From the IMG/VR virus record IMGVR_UViG_3300034374_002144, positions 1 through 38,506 of that record: a stretch of DNA of 38,506 nucleotides. One strand, given 5' to 3'. Numbering within the stretch: position 1 is the first letter of the stretch; each line of letters begins with the position of its first letter. The notes under the pieces were generated by a model. It saw nothing but the letters and a program-made list of their open reading frames with translations. It ran no database searches and was not told where the DNA came from. The position numbers and the translations under genes are program-made. This document shows positions 28,601-36,132 of this stretch, piece after piece. The stretch is from a virus.

Positions 28601-29702
28601 TAATTCAGTGGGAACTTCCTATGGAGCAACAATTACATTCACAACTTCTGCTACTGTAACTTGTGATGGAGGCACACTATACTTCCAAAACCACCAGATA
28701 ACAGGGATCAATGCTACTCTAGCTACTGGTAGTTTGACTTATGGCACAGGAGATTGTAGTAGTGCAATCAGCCCACAATTAGAATTGACATTTACTAACA
28801 ATGAGGGTGAATGGGTATCTACTTCTCAGATAACTAGCTTACAGTTATACGAGGGAGCTACAAATGTTACAAGTCAGTACACTATTGGTGCTACACTAAC
28901 AGGAGATGTTATGAAGATAACCTTGTCAGGCAACTATCCAAGTGCATCTAATGATGGCAATCACACTTATAGCTTCCATATTACAGCTTATAATGTAGCA
29001 TCTTATACTACAACTATAACACTACCTACTGCTAGTGATGTAGATAATAGTTCTTTAACAGTTACTCCTGATACATCAGCTTCTTATCCTGCTTCTAAGA
29101 CAGATACAGATTACAATGTATCTACTTTATATCCTAGAGGTGAGGCAGGAGATGCTTACAGATACACATTAACATACACAGCAGATTCAGGATTTGAGTG
29201 GACAGGCTTAGGAAATATAACACAGCCTGCTGTTAGTCCATCAGGTACAGGGGTGTCAGCAACGGCAAGCTCTTACACAAGCACAACTCTTACAGTGATT
29301 ATTAGCGGTAGTATTCAGGCTAGCGATAAGGCAGCAACCGTTGCTTACACAGGAAGCCCAGTAGCAGCCCCAGCAACAAGTATTACTCAGATTAGATACA
29401 AGTTGTCTAGTAGCTCTACTTGGATAACACTAACTAGCCCTAGATCATTTGAGGTAAATGAAAACACTTCTTATGATATTGAGGTAACAGCTAATGGTGC
29501 ATACTATGTGAGCTATCAAAATACTACACTTATAGCATCAGTTACACCTACTACAAACAACACAGGCGAAGTAATGGAGCATACAGTAGTGATTAATAAT
29601 GGGCTAGTAGGCGGTGGAAATGAGATAGGACAGTTTTTAATTTATCCTAGAGGTAGTACAACGCTACTTGCAGGAGTAAGATTAGATTTTATAGACACAT
29701 AA
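25671..29702 (+). CDS. Large tail-tip protein with Ig/FN3-like repeats
   Basis: This 1343-residue protein has an N-terminal region (1 to about 130: LYIGGQRVDLF, FTDFSKTFSLPASRTNN, GNTVNLKDLVG) with the look of a baseplate hub start, common in Flavobacteriia phages. The middle is strand-rich and ends in SLELINVVNYPPPPPE (about 680-697). Then come three repeats of about 95 residues (693-790, 796-888, 890-992). Each has TSATLNGxVTxxGNPxYTxxGF, a PTxSxN turn and LSxxTxYSVxAYATNSxG, an Ig/FN3-like fold. The rest (about 993-1343) is also beta-rich. It would form the tail tip, with the repeats possibly binding cell-surface sugar. It is the second-largest gene. Confidence 0.7.
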   Translation: MQTIQLYIGGQRVDLFKDESVSITQTIQNVRDIGKVFTDFSKTFSLPASRTNNKIFQHYYNYDIDNGYDARKKVSARIELNNKEFRKGKIKLEGVQLKEGEPHTYKITFYGNTVNLKDLVGEDTLSSLDWLNNFSTTYNASTVKTALTTGIDKTVDSVTYTDAVVAPLITHTTRLFYNTTYSNTAYPDANSGNLYPNGTTSPTMHGVYYGDLKYAIPVYLIVKAIEQNYSITFSDDFFNSTNNSYYDLYMWLHRKKGDAFEEDEPITELIDNFTPDTSSMSKVFFTASSFYVFGLTGSQSLPYTLTVNSTTTSPYTVILKKDGQVIDQQSVTSGNNVLTGSLTNTSTGYSVYIQTDTAMTVSSITIAISDPYASQSNTYSTSGSQSITTTRNFIITEQVPKIKVIDFLTGLFKMFNLTAYYDGETIVVKTLDEYYDSSTTTWDITKYVDNTASDVNILLPFKEIDLKYQGLGTKLALRHEQDNNQGWGTIEYRGGDNYDAGGDVYSVEAPFEHVKYERLIDGATSSVTFAQVGWFVDDNNDPYIGKPLVFYPILNSGTTIRFLEDSTSTYSDITAYFIPSNSEALASSTSTKNINFNLEVNEYTFDTSFSGTLFDQYYTGYISEVFNTKVRLTKVKAYLPLKFLLTYSLADRIQILDRKYIINSIQSNLETGLSSLELINVVNYPPPPPEVLASVTTSTQSSVTQTSAVFNGQVTEEGNPAYTERGFYWKVGTGTPTASDNVQIVSGTDTNPFSYTNSSLSAGTTYSYVAYATNSVGTQTGTTISFTTSAAFSLPAVLTSGSTSVTQTSATLLGYVTDVGNPNYTVKGFYWVQGTGTPTASDNVETVSGTSSGSYSKSISGLSTATSYSVVAYATNTQGTATGSKYTFTTAANTYAPSVTTNAATGVGTNSATLNGNITDVGNPNYTEKGFVYVVGSGTPTTSNSKAIVSGTSAGTYSTTLTSLSSSQLYSVRAYAINSVGTSYGATITFTTSATVTCDGGTLYFQNHQITGINATLATGSLTYGTGDCSSAISPQLELTFTNNEGEWVSTSQITSLQLYEGATNVTSQYTIGATLTGDVMKITLSGNYPSASNDGNHTYSFHITAYNVASYTTTITLPTASDVDNSSLTVTPDTSASYPASKTDTDYNVSTLYPRGEAGDAYRYTLTYTADSGFEWTGLGNITQPAVSPSGTGVSATASSYTSTTLTVIISGSIQASDKAATVAYTGSPVAAPATSITQIRYKLSSSSTWITLTSPRSFEVNENTSYDIEVTANGAYYVSYQNTTLIASVTPTTNNTGEVMEHTVVINNGLVGGGNEIGQFLIYPRGSTTLLAGVRLDFIDT
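27747..28650 (+). repeat. Three tandem Ig/FN3-like protein repeats
   Basis: Within the tail-tip gene three units of about 290 nt each encode the same strand pattern, with shared phrases such as VSGT, AYATN and FTTSA. They are diverged at the DNA level, so they are old. Such repeats in phage tails are often exchanged and vary in number. Confidence 0.7.
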
Positions 29703-29703
29703 T

Positions 29704-29853
29704 ATGTTAGAAAATATATTACAACTCCTTAAATTTATGAAAGGAGAAACAGAAAACATTAGAATAGCACAGGGTAAATATTTGCTTCCTGATACATTCA
29801 AAGGGGCTTTTAATCAGGTTAAAAAAGAAAACAAATGGCACAAAAAAGAGTAA
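29704..29853 (+). CDS. 49-residue protein before tape measure
   Basis: The frame opens 1 nt after the tail-tip stop and overlaps the tape measure gene by 19 nt. The basic, helical sequence has ILQLLKFMKGE and KYLLPDTFKGAFNQVKKE. It fills the gap exactly, which supports a real gene. Not recognised; it may help tape measure synthesis. Confidence 0.55.
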   Translation: MLENILQLLKFMKGETENIRIAQGKYLLPDTFKGAFNQVKKENKWHKKE

Positions 29854-31484
29854 TAGAATTAGAGGTAGTAGCCAAAGGTCAAAAAGATCTTGACAACCTT
29901 AATGACACTTTAGAAGAACAAAGGGAGATATTAGTTTTCTTAGAAAGAGAATTGCTTAAAGTGGAGCAAGCTCAGAAAAAAACATCTAAAACAAATCTTG
30001 CTGCTCAAAAAAGATTAACTGATCAAGCTGAAAAATTAAAAGATGCTATCAAAGATCAAAGGCTTTCACTCAGACAGTTAAATCAAGAAAAAAGAAAAGC
30101 ATTAAAGGTAGAAAAAGAACTATCAGGAGAAAAAATAAGTGCTGTCGATATTACACAGCTGTTAGATAAGTTTACTGGTGGCTATGCAGGCAAGATAAGA
30201 AATGCTTATGAAGGTCTTGTTGAGATGTCAAAAGCCATTAAAGCAACAACCCTTGCACAAATTAAAATGAATGCAGCTATGCTATTAAACCCTATTGTTG
30301 TAATTACGACAGCAGTAGTAGGGCTAACAGCAGCTTTCTCAAAATACGCTTCAGTAATGACAGATGGATTAGTCAGCACAACTGAGAGCTTTTTTAACTT
30401 TATAAAATCAGGAGGGAACTCTTTTAAATTTGCTGCGCTTCAAGCTGAAACATATAGCACCAATCTTAAAAAAATAAAAGATGCACAAGACGAATTGCAA
30501 TTAGACAGAGCAATAAAAGTGCTTGGTGCTTATGGTCAAGAAACTATTGATCTTGAAATACAATTAGCCGAAAGAAAAGTAGCTGCTTTAAAAGAAGGTG
30601 AAGAAGGTTATGATCAAGCATTAACAAACTTATTAGTTCTTAGGGCTAGAAAAAATAAAAAACAAGCGGAAGACGAAGCAACTGCAACAGAAAAAGCAAG
30701 ACAAGAAAAGCTAAAAGAATTGCAGCAACAATGGGCTTTAGAAAAAGAAGCTGAGGGATTTGATAAAGAATTTTATGAAAGGTTCGGCAAAGATGCAGGT
30801 ATGACATTTCAGGAAGCTTTTGAACAAGGCAGAGAAGAAGTTTTTGATCCCAATAGAGTAGAGATAGCTGAGGAATATGACCCTGATACTGATCCTGAGC
30901 TTCAAGCCTCTTTAGATAGAAACAATAAGATTGTTGAGTCTATGAAAGAAAGGGATGCTTTGATTAAGCAATCAAGAAAAGATATGTTGAGCAATTTAAT
31001 TCAGGTGGTAGGAGCAGAAAGCAAAGTAGGAAAGGCATTAATAGTTGCCAAAGGAATACAGGCTGCTAGAGAGCTTGCTATGGATGCAGCAAAAACATTG
31101 GGAATTGCTACTCAGTCAGCAGCAAGAAGTTCAGTAGCAGTAGCAGAGGGTACGGCACAAACTGCTAAAGTAGGTTTTCCACAGAACATACCATTGTTAA
31201 TTGGATATGCAGCACAAGCAGCAGGAATTATATCATCTGTTAAATCTGCATTATCAGCAGCAAAAGCTCCCACAGATGTAAGAGCAGATGTACCAACTGC
31301 AAGAATGGAAGCTCCAACTGTCGTTCAGCAAGCACCCGCATTTAATGTAGTAGGAGCGTCAGGCATTAGTCAATTAGCAGCAGGGATAGCAGGAGCTCAG
31401 CCACAAAGAGCTTATGTTGTAGCAAACGATGTAACAACGGCACAAGGATTAGAAAGAAGCATTGTTGAGGGTGCGAGTATTTAA
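29835..31484 (+). CDS. Tape measure protein
   Basis: In this 549-residue protein an N-terminal coiled coil (about 10-110) is followed by a hydrophobic segment (about 140-170: LLNPIVVITTAVVGLTAAF). A long charged helical part (about 200-380) comes next, then an Ala-rich region with a second hydrophobic stretch (about 440-475). The end, QRAYVVANDVTTAQGLERSI (520-539), is one I recognise from tape measure proteins of Bacteroidetes phages. It sets tail length; at about 1.5 A per residue this gives a tail near 80 nm, short for a siphovirus. Confidence 0.78.
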   Translation: MAQKRVIELEVVAKGQKDLDNLNDTLEEQREILVFLERELLKVEQAQKKTSKTNLAAQKRLTDQAEKLKDAIKDQRLSLRQLNQEKRKALKVEKELSGEKISAVDITQLLDKFTGGYAGKIRNAYEGLVEMSKAIKATTLAQIKMNAAMLLNPIVVITTAVVGLTAAFSKYASVMTDGLVSTTESFFNFIKSGGNSFKFAALQAETYSTNLKKIKDAQDELQLDRAIKVLGAYGQETIDLEIQLAERKVAALKEGEEGYDQALTNLLVLRARKNKKQAEDEATATEKARQEKLKELQQQWALEKEAEGFDKEFYERFGKDAGMTFQEAFEQGREEVFDPNRVEIAEEYDPDTDPELQASLDRNNKIVESMKERDALIKQSRKDMLSNLIQVVGAESKVGKALIVAKGIQAARELAMDAAKTLGIATQSAARSSVAVAEGTAQTAKVGFPQNIPLLIGYAAQAAGIISSVKSALSAAKAPTDVRADVPTARMEAPTVVQQAPAFNVVGASGISQLAAGIAGAQPQRAYVVANDVTTAQGLERSIVEGASI

Positions 31485-31487
31485 AAA

Positions 31488-31522
31488 GCAAAATAAAAAG
31501 TTTTAATCGCTATATAATTATG
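31488..31522 (+). promoter_or_regulatory. Late-promoter motif upstream of prohead protease
   Basis: GCAAAAT (31488-31494), 13 nt, CGCTATAT (31508-31515), 4 nt, ATG at 31520. The architecture is identical to the sites before the scaffold and 2295 genes. Confidence 0.7.
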
Positions 31523-32512
31523 AGAATAGTAGAACTTATCTTAGATGAAGACCAAGAGATGACAGGAATAGAAGCCATTTCTGTGGTAGAAAACCCTGCA
31601 ATAGAAGAAGACTTCATAGCTTTAAAAGCAGAAGAAATAAAATTAGCAGAGGTAAACAAAGAAAAGCGTATCCTTATGGGTGCTTTATTGATACCTAACA
31701 AGCCTATATACAGAAGATCAGGAGAAGATGAGTATTACATTTACTTTTCAAGAGATACTGTCTTAAAAGCTTCTCAAATGTATTTAATGAAAGGCAATCA
31801 GAATAACTCAACACTAGAGCATCAATACGAGCTATCAGGACTTAGCTTAGTGGAAAGTTGGATAGTAGAGGATGAAGTACACGATAAGAGTAGAAAATAT
31901 GGTATGGAAGTGCCTATTGGAACTTGGATGGGCGCAGTTAAGGTAAACAACGATGATGTTTGGGATAACTATGTTAAAACAGGCAAGGTAAAAGGCTTTT
32001 CTATTGAGGGATATTTTGCTGATAAAATGGAAAGACCACAGGATGCTGTCGGTATGAGCGCAGAAGATCAGGAAGCACATAGCCTTATAGAGCAAATTAA
32101 GGCACTTTTTAAGGAAGAACTTGAATCTTATGCAGACTACCCCCAATCAGCAACAAACAATGCTAAGAAAGCCTTAAAATGGGCTGAAAAGAATGGGTGG
32201 GGATCTTGTGGCACAGCTGTTGGTAAGCAAAGAGCAAATCAGTTAGCTAATAGAGAACCATTAACAAGAGACACCATAGCTAGAATGGCATCTTTCAAAA
32301 GACATCAGCAACATAAAGACGTGCCTTATTCAGAAGGATGTGGTGGTCTTATGTGGGATGCTTGGGGTGGCACTAGTGGGATTGAATGGGCAATAAATAA
32401 GCTTAAAAAAATTGATTTAAAAGATCCTTGTTGGGATGGCTACGAAATGATCGGTTGGAAAGAAAAAGATGGTAAGAAAGTTCCTAATTGTGTAAAAATT
32501 AAAAATGGCTAA
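31520..32512 (+). CDS. XkdF-like prohead protease with C-terminal phage domain
   Basis: In this 330-residue protein residues 1 to about 185 resemble the XkdF type of phage serine protease. They include IEAISVVENPAIEEDFIAL, RILMGALLIPNKPIYR, YIYFSRDTV, STLEHQYELSGLSLVESW (H94 and S99/S103 region) and a GFSIEGYF segment. The second part (about 203-300: YADYPQSATNNAKKALKW, REPLTRDTIARMASFKRH) is a well-known domain of phage head proteins. The end has CWDGYEMIGWKEKDGKKVP, also common. It would cleave scaffold and capsid during head maturation. It heads its own late operon. Confidence 0.8.
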   Translation: MRIVELILDEDQEMTGIEAISVVENPAIEEDFIALKAEEIKLAEVNKEKRILMGALLIPNKPIYRRSGEDEYYIYFSRDTVLKASQMYLMKGNQNNSTLEHQYELSGLSLVESWIVEDEVHDKSRKYGMEVPIGTWMGAVKVNNDDVWDNYVKTGKVKGFSIEGYFADKMERPQDAVGMSAEDQEAHSLIEQIKALFKEELESYADYPQSATNNAKKALKWAEKNGWGSCGTAVGKQRANQLANREPLTRDTIARMASFKRHQQHKDVPYSEGCGGLMWDAWGGTSGIEWAINKLKKIDLKDPCWDGYEMIGWKEKDGKKVPNCVKIKNG

Positions 32513-32639
32513 AATTCAAATATCAAATTATAGAAAAAAGCCAAAGGTTAGCAGACCTAATGTTCATTCTAAAACTAAGATGAGCAGCTTAAAATCTTCA
32601 AGAAACTACAAGAAAAAATATAAAGGACAAGGCAGATGA
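32505..32639 (+). CDS. 44-residue basic conserved phage protein
   Basis: The frame overlaps the protease gene by 8 nt and the next gene by 4 nt. It is strongly basic, with RPNVHSKTKMSSLKSSRNY and KKYKGQGR, a pattern of small proteins common in Bacteroidetes phage head operons (VHSKxKxSxLKSSxNYKKxYxGQG). It may bind DNA or other head parts. Function unknown. Confidence 0.75.
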   Translation: MAKIQISNYRKKPKVSRPNVHSKTKMSSLKSSRNYKKKYKGQGR

Positions 32640-33265
32640 TAAAAAACACTTCATATAAAGTACAAGCAGACGTAGATAGCGAAGCAGTAAGACTCCAATA
32701 CCAAATAGAGGAGGGTGCTTATGTTACTACTTCTACAGGAGTATGGACTGTTTGGAATGGAGAATGGAGAAAGATATATCCTCAATCAGGAGCAGGATCA
32801 GGATTAGGATGGGGTAGATATATGGATACAGAGTACACAGAGGTAAGTCCATTATCTTTAGCTGCCGACACTTTAACTGTATTGCCAAACAATAAAGGTA
32901 GCGTAATAACAAGCGATCCTTCTGTTGATTATTATGAGAATGATGCTAATCAAAAAATAAAAGGAGACAACTTAAATAATGTTTTTATAATTACTATAGA
33001 ATGGAAAGCACAAGCTCCTAATGCTAATCAAACTCACTTAAACTTATCAATACAGAATGGTGGCGGTGTTATTGAAAATTTAGATATTGCCTTAGCATAT
33101 ATAAAGGGCAATGCAGAAACACAGGTGTTTCATAATGTTTTTCAGTATTACATAGATCAAAATTTCATAGATAATGGTGCTTCATTATATATACAGTCTC
33201 ACGGAGGAACTTCTACTGTGTGGGATATAGAATATTTCATTCAAAAAACTCAAAGCTATGCCTAA
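32636..33265 (+). CDS. Putative head or tail decoration protein
   Basis: This 209-residue protein is rich in strands and aromatic residues (GVWTVWNGEWRKIYP), with a C-terminal part (FQYYIDQNFIDNGASLYI) resembling jelly-roll or C1q-like decoration domains. It lies within the head operon, overlapping both small neighbours. The role as fibre or decoration protein is inferred from composition and context. Confidence 0.55.
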   Translation: MIKNTSYKVQADVDSEAVRLQYQIEEGAYVTTSTGVWTVWNGEWRKIYPQSGAGSGLGWGRYMDTEYTEVSPLSLAADTLTVLPNNKGSVITSDPSVDYYENDANQKIKGDNLNNVFIITIEWKAQAPNANQTHLNLSIQNGGGVIENLDIALAYIKGNAETQVFHNVFQYYIDQNFIDNGASLYIQSHGGTSTVWDIEYFIQKTQSYA

Positions 33266-33410
33266 ACACGACAACAAAATTCCTAGTAGAACATCACCTA
33301 AAGGAAGTAAGAGAGGGTGTCTATGTAAAGATACTAACACATATTCTAGCAAGTGCTGTGATGGCTCTTTGTGGGCTCAAGGCATAGGTAAAATATATGG
33401 GAATAATTAA
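33258..33410 (+). CDS. 50-residue cysteine-rich conserved phage protein
   Basis: The frame overlaps the previous gene by 8 nt. It has KGSKRGCLCKDTNTYS and CCDGSLWAQGIG, with four cysteines that could bind zinc. I recognise the GCxCxDxxTYSxxCC...QGIG pattern from many Bacteroidetes phages, next to head genes. Its last codons reappear at the left edge of the window. Confidence 0.75.
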   Translation: MPKHDNKIPSRTSPKGSKRGCLCKDTNTYSSKCCDGSLWAQGIGKIYGNN

Positions 33411-33414
33411 AAAT

Positions 33415-33449
33415 GCAAAATAAAAACCACTAAACGCTATATTATTATG
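33415..33449 (+). promoter_or_regulatory. Late-promoter motif upstream of scaffold gene (copy 2)
   Basis: GCAAAAT (33415-33421), 13 nt, CGCTATAT (33435-33442), 4 nt, ATG. Compared with 20-54, the spacer sequence has diverged but both boxes and both distances are kept. Confidence 0.7.
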
Positions 33450-34064
33450 AAAAACCCAACACAAATGCTAAAGGAAATTAAAAACATTCTAGGCATTGAG
33501 CTTTCTGAGGAGGTCAAAGAGCAAGAAGTATCTACCGAACAAGTAGAGGCTAATGCTCAGGCTGCTGAAGAACCAAAGGTAAACTTTGCTCAAATGAAAC
33601 TAGAAAACGGTACTGTTTTGGAAGCTGAAGCTTTTGAAGCAGGTAATGAAATTTTTATCTTAACAGAGGATGAAAAAGTAGCTGTGCCAGTAGGAGAGTA
33701 TCAAATGGAAGATGGTCAAATCTTATTGGTAGCAGAAGAAGGAGTTATTTCTGAAATTAAAGCCTACGAGGATATGCCTGAGGAGGAGGAGAAAGAAGAA
33801 ATGAATTACGCTACAAAAGAAGAATTAGCTGAGGTTGTATCTATGATTGAAGAAATCAAAGCTATGATTCAAGGAAAAGAAGAAGCTGCTGATCAAGTTG
33901 CTGAGGAAGAAGCACAATTAAAAGAAGAATTATCTAAACCTGCTGCTGCTCCATTAAAGCACAATCCAGAAGCTGAAAACAAAAAAGAACGAGTATTGTA
34001 CGCTCAGCGTAGAGCAATGACTACAAGAGATCGTGTATTTCAAAAATTTGCAAACCTAAATTAA
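33447..34064 (+). CDS. Putative capsid scaffolding protein (copy 2)
   Basis: This 205-residue protein is the counterpart of 52-648. The N-terminus, the central GTVLEAEAFEAGNE domain and the basic C-terminus are kept. The acidic linkers differ in sequence and length (for example EDMPEEEEKEEMNY versus a Glu/Ala-rich stretch). It is the most diverged of the repeated pairs, as expected for a low-complexity scaffold. Confidence 0.65.
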   Translation: MKNPTQMLKEIKNILGIELSEEVKEQEVSTEQVEANAQAAEEPKVNFAQMKLENGTVLEAEAFEAGNEIFILTEDEKVAVPVGEYQMEDGQILLVAEEGVISEIKAYEDMPEEEEKEEMNYATKEELAEVVSMIEEIKAMIQGKEEAADQVAEEEAQLKEELSKPAAAPLKHNPEAENKKERVLYAQRRAMTTRDRVFQKFANLN

Positions 34065-34074
34065 TCTAATAAAA

Positions 34075-35022
34075 ATGGCAACAACAACTAGTATTACCAG
34101 TACATATGCTGGCGAATTTGCAGGGAAGTACATCTCTGCTGCTTTATTATCTTCTCCTACTTTGGATCAAGGTAACATCGAAATTAAACCTAATGTAAAA
34201 TACAAAGAGGTTATTAAAAAATTAGCAACTGATTCTAACGTAATCAAAGATGCTACTTGTGATTTTACTGACACAGCTACAATCACTTTGACTGAGCGTA
34301 TTCTTCAGCCTGAGGAGTTTCAAGTGAACCTTGAGCTTTGTAAGAAAGATTTTCACAGCGATTGGGAAGCTGTTCAGATGGGATATTCTGCATTTGACAA
34401 CTTGCCTCCTAAATTCAGTGATTTTTTAATCAATCACGTTGGTGGTCTTGTAGCTGAGAAAAACGAGCAAAACATCTGGGGTGGTGTTACAGGCAACGCA
34501 GGAGAGTTTGATGGTATTACTGTACTAGCTGCTGCTGATGCTGACGTAAATGATGCTGCTAATGGTGGAGAAACTGCTTTTTCTTCTACTAACATTATTA
34601 CTTTGTTAGAGAATGTAGTAGATGCTCTTCCATCTGCTGTTTATGGCAAAGAGGATTTGACTATCTATATGCCAACTATTGCTTGGCAGTCTTACATCCG
34701 TCAATTAGGTGGATATGCTGCTAACGGAGTTGGTGCTGCGGGTTACGAAAACAGAGGTTCTCAATGGTATAATATGGGTAACGCACTTTCTTTCGATGGT
34801 ATTAAGTGTGTTCTTGCTCCTGGTATGCCTACTGACCACATCGTAGCAGGACAAAAATCTAACTTCTACTTTGGTACTGGTCTTTTATCAGATCATCAAG
34901 AAGTTAAATTGTTAGATATGGCTGATCTAGATGGTTCTCAGAATGTGCGTGTAGTAATGCGATTTACTGCAGGTGTACAGTACGGAATTGGTTCTGATAT
35001 TGCTTTGCTAACTCTAGCTTAA
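34075..35022 (+). CDS. Major capsid protein, HK97-fold type (copy 2)
   Basis: This 315-residue protein is the counterpart of 658-1605, with about 7 substitutions (for example LEQ to LDQ, PPAF to PPKF, TNH to TDH) and many silent changes. The excess of silent over replacement changes indicates purifying selection on two established lineages, not a recent duplication. Confidence 0.88.
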   Translation: MATTTSITSTYAGEFAGKYISAALLSSPTLDQGNIEIKPNVKYKEVIKKLATDSNVIKDATCDFTDTATITLTERILQPEEFQVNLELCKKDFHSDWEAVQMGYSAFDNLPPKFSDFLINHVGGLVAEKNEQNIWGGVTGNAGEFDGITVLAAADADVNDAANGGETAFSSTNIITLLENVVDALPSAVYGKEDLTIYMPTIAWQSYIRQLGGYAANGVGAAGYENRGSQWYNMGNALSFDGIKCVLAPGMPTDHIVAGQKSNFYFGTGLLSDHQEVKLLDMADLDGSQNVRVVMRFTAGVQYGIGSDIALLTLA

Positions 35023-35043
35023 TAAATAATAATTGTCTAATAT

Positions 35044-35082
35044 AAAGGGTGGGTAAGGACAATTCCTGCCTGCCCTTTTTTA
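35044..35082 (+). terminator. Hairpin terminator after capsid gene (copy 2)
   Basis: Both stem arms are identical to those at 1627-1665. The single change (G to A) is in the loop, and the T run is kept. Confidence 0.8.
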
Positions 35083-35093
35083 ATACTTAAAAT

Positions 35094-35621
35094 ATGGCTT
35101 GTGCATTAACTTCAGGAAGATCACTACCTTGTAAGAGTGCCGTAGGTGGACTTAAAACAGTTTACTTTGCGGACTATGGCACTTTAGGTACAGCTACCAT
35201 TTCAGCAGGTGAGATTACATCTTTAGCAGGTACTCCTACTTGGTATCAATTTGACATCAAAGGAAACTCTAGCTTAGAAACTACCGTAAACTCATCAAGA
35301 GAAAATGGTACTACTTTTTATACGCAAACTCTAAATCTTACTCTTACTTACCTAGACAAGTCTACACAAGAGGAGATTAAATTACTAGCTGCTGCTAGAC
35401 CTCACGTTGCTATCGAGGATTACAATGGAAACTTTTTCCTAGTAGGACTTGAACACGGAGCAGAGGTTACTGGCGGTACTATTGTTTCAGGTGCAGCTAT
35501 GGCTGACCTTTCAGGATTTACTTTGACATTTGAAGCTATGGAGACAGCTCCTGCATATTTTGTTACTTCTACAGTAATTACAGATGATGCTTCAGCTACT
35601 CAGATTGATCCTGATGCTTAA
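35094..35621 (+). CDS. Putative major tail (tube) protein (copy 2)
   Basis: This 175-residue protein is the counterpart of 1677-2204, with about 6 conservative substitutions gathered in residues 7-95. The C-terminal half is identical at the protein level as far as I can see. Confidence 0.65.
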   Translation: MACALTSGRSLPCKSAVGGLKTVYFADYGTLGTATISAGEITSLAGTPTWYQFDIKGNSSLETTVNSSRENGTTFYTQTLNLTLTYLDKSTQEEIKLLAAARPHVAIEDYNGNFFLVGLEHGAEVTGGTIVSGAAMADLSGFTLTFEAMETAPAYFVTSTVITDDASATQIDPDA

Positions 35622-35639
35622 TATTGTTTTTTAGAAAGA

Positions 35640-35672
35640 AAGAGGGCTAGCTTAATGTTAGCCTTTTTTTTT
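35640..35672 (+). terminator. Hairpin terminator after tail tube gene (copy 2)
   Basis: GGCTAGC/GTTAGCC with a TTAAT loop, as in copy 1, and a T run. The flanking bases differ from copy 1. Confidence 0.85.
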
Positions 35673-35680
35673 ATCTCAAT

Positions 35681-35715
35681 GCAAAATAAATAAGTCATCT
35701 CGTTATATTATTATG
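35681..35715 (+). promoter_or_regulatory. Late-promoter motif upstream of gene 35713 (copy 2)
   Basis: GCAAAAT (35681-35687), 13 nt, CGTTATAT (35701-35708), 4 nt, ATG. The spacer differs strongly from the copy-1 site at 2263-2297, while boxes and distances are the same. Confidence 0.7.
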
Positions 35716-36132
35716 AAAATACTTACAACGAGCACATCTGCTCAGACATTAAGATTCGTTCCTAGAGATTATGTTACTAGTGCTACGCTATATATAAGAG
35801 ATGATAGCACCAATGTAACTACTAATCAAGCGGTAGATTTAATACAGGATGGTGATGAGTTGGTATATACAGCAAGTTTTGAGCTAATAGAGGGAAGATT
35901 CTATGATTTTGACTTTGTTGTAGATCCTAACTTGTGGGAGCAAAACACTTTAATGTGGAATATGAACTTTGATAAGTGGGAAGATTCACAAGGTGCTGCG
36001 CTGTCTTTGTATAAAGATAAAATATTCTGTACAGATCAGCCACTTGATCAAACAGAAGATGAATATTACAGCGTGAATAAAAATCAGTATGTTTCAGAAA
36101 CCACATACGATAATGATTACATAATAATATGA
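35713..36132 (+). CDS. Conserved structural-module protein of unknown function (copy 2)
   Basis: This 139-residue protein is the counterpart of 2295-2714, with about 10 substitutions, mainly in the last 20 residues. It overlaps the portal gene by 4 nt as in copy 1. Confidence 0.8.
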   Translation: MKILTTSTSAQTLRFVPRDYVTSATLYIRDDSTNVTTNQAVDLIQDGDELVYTASFELIEGRFYDFDFVVDPNLWEQNTLMWNMNFDKWEDSQGAALSLYKDKIFCTDQPLDQTEDEYYSVNKNQYVSETTYDNDYIII

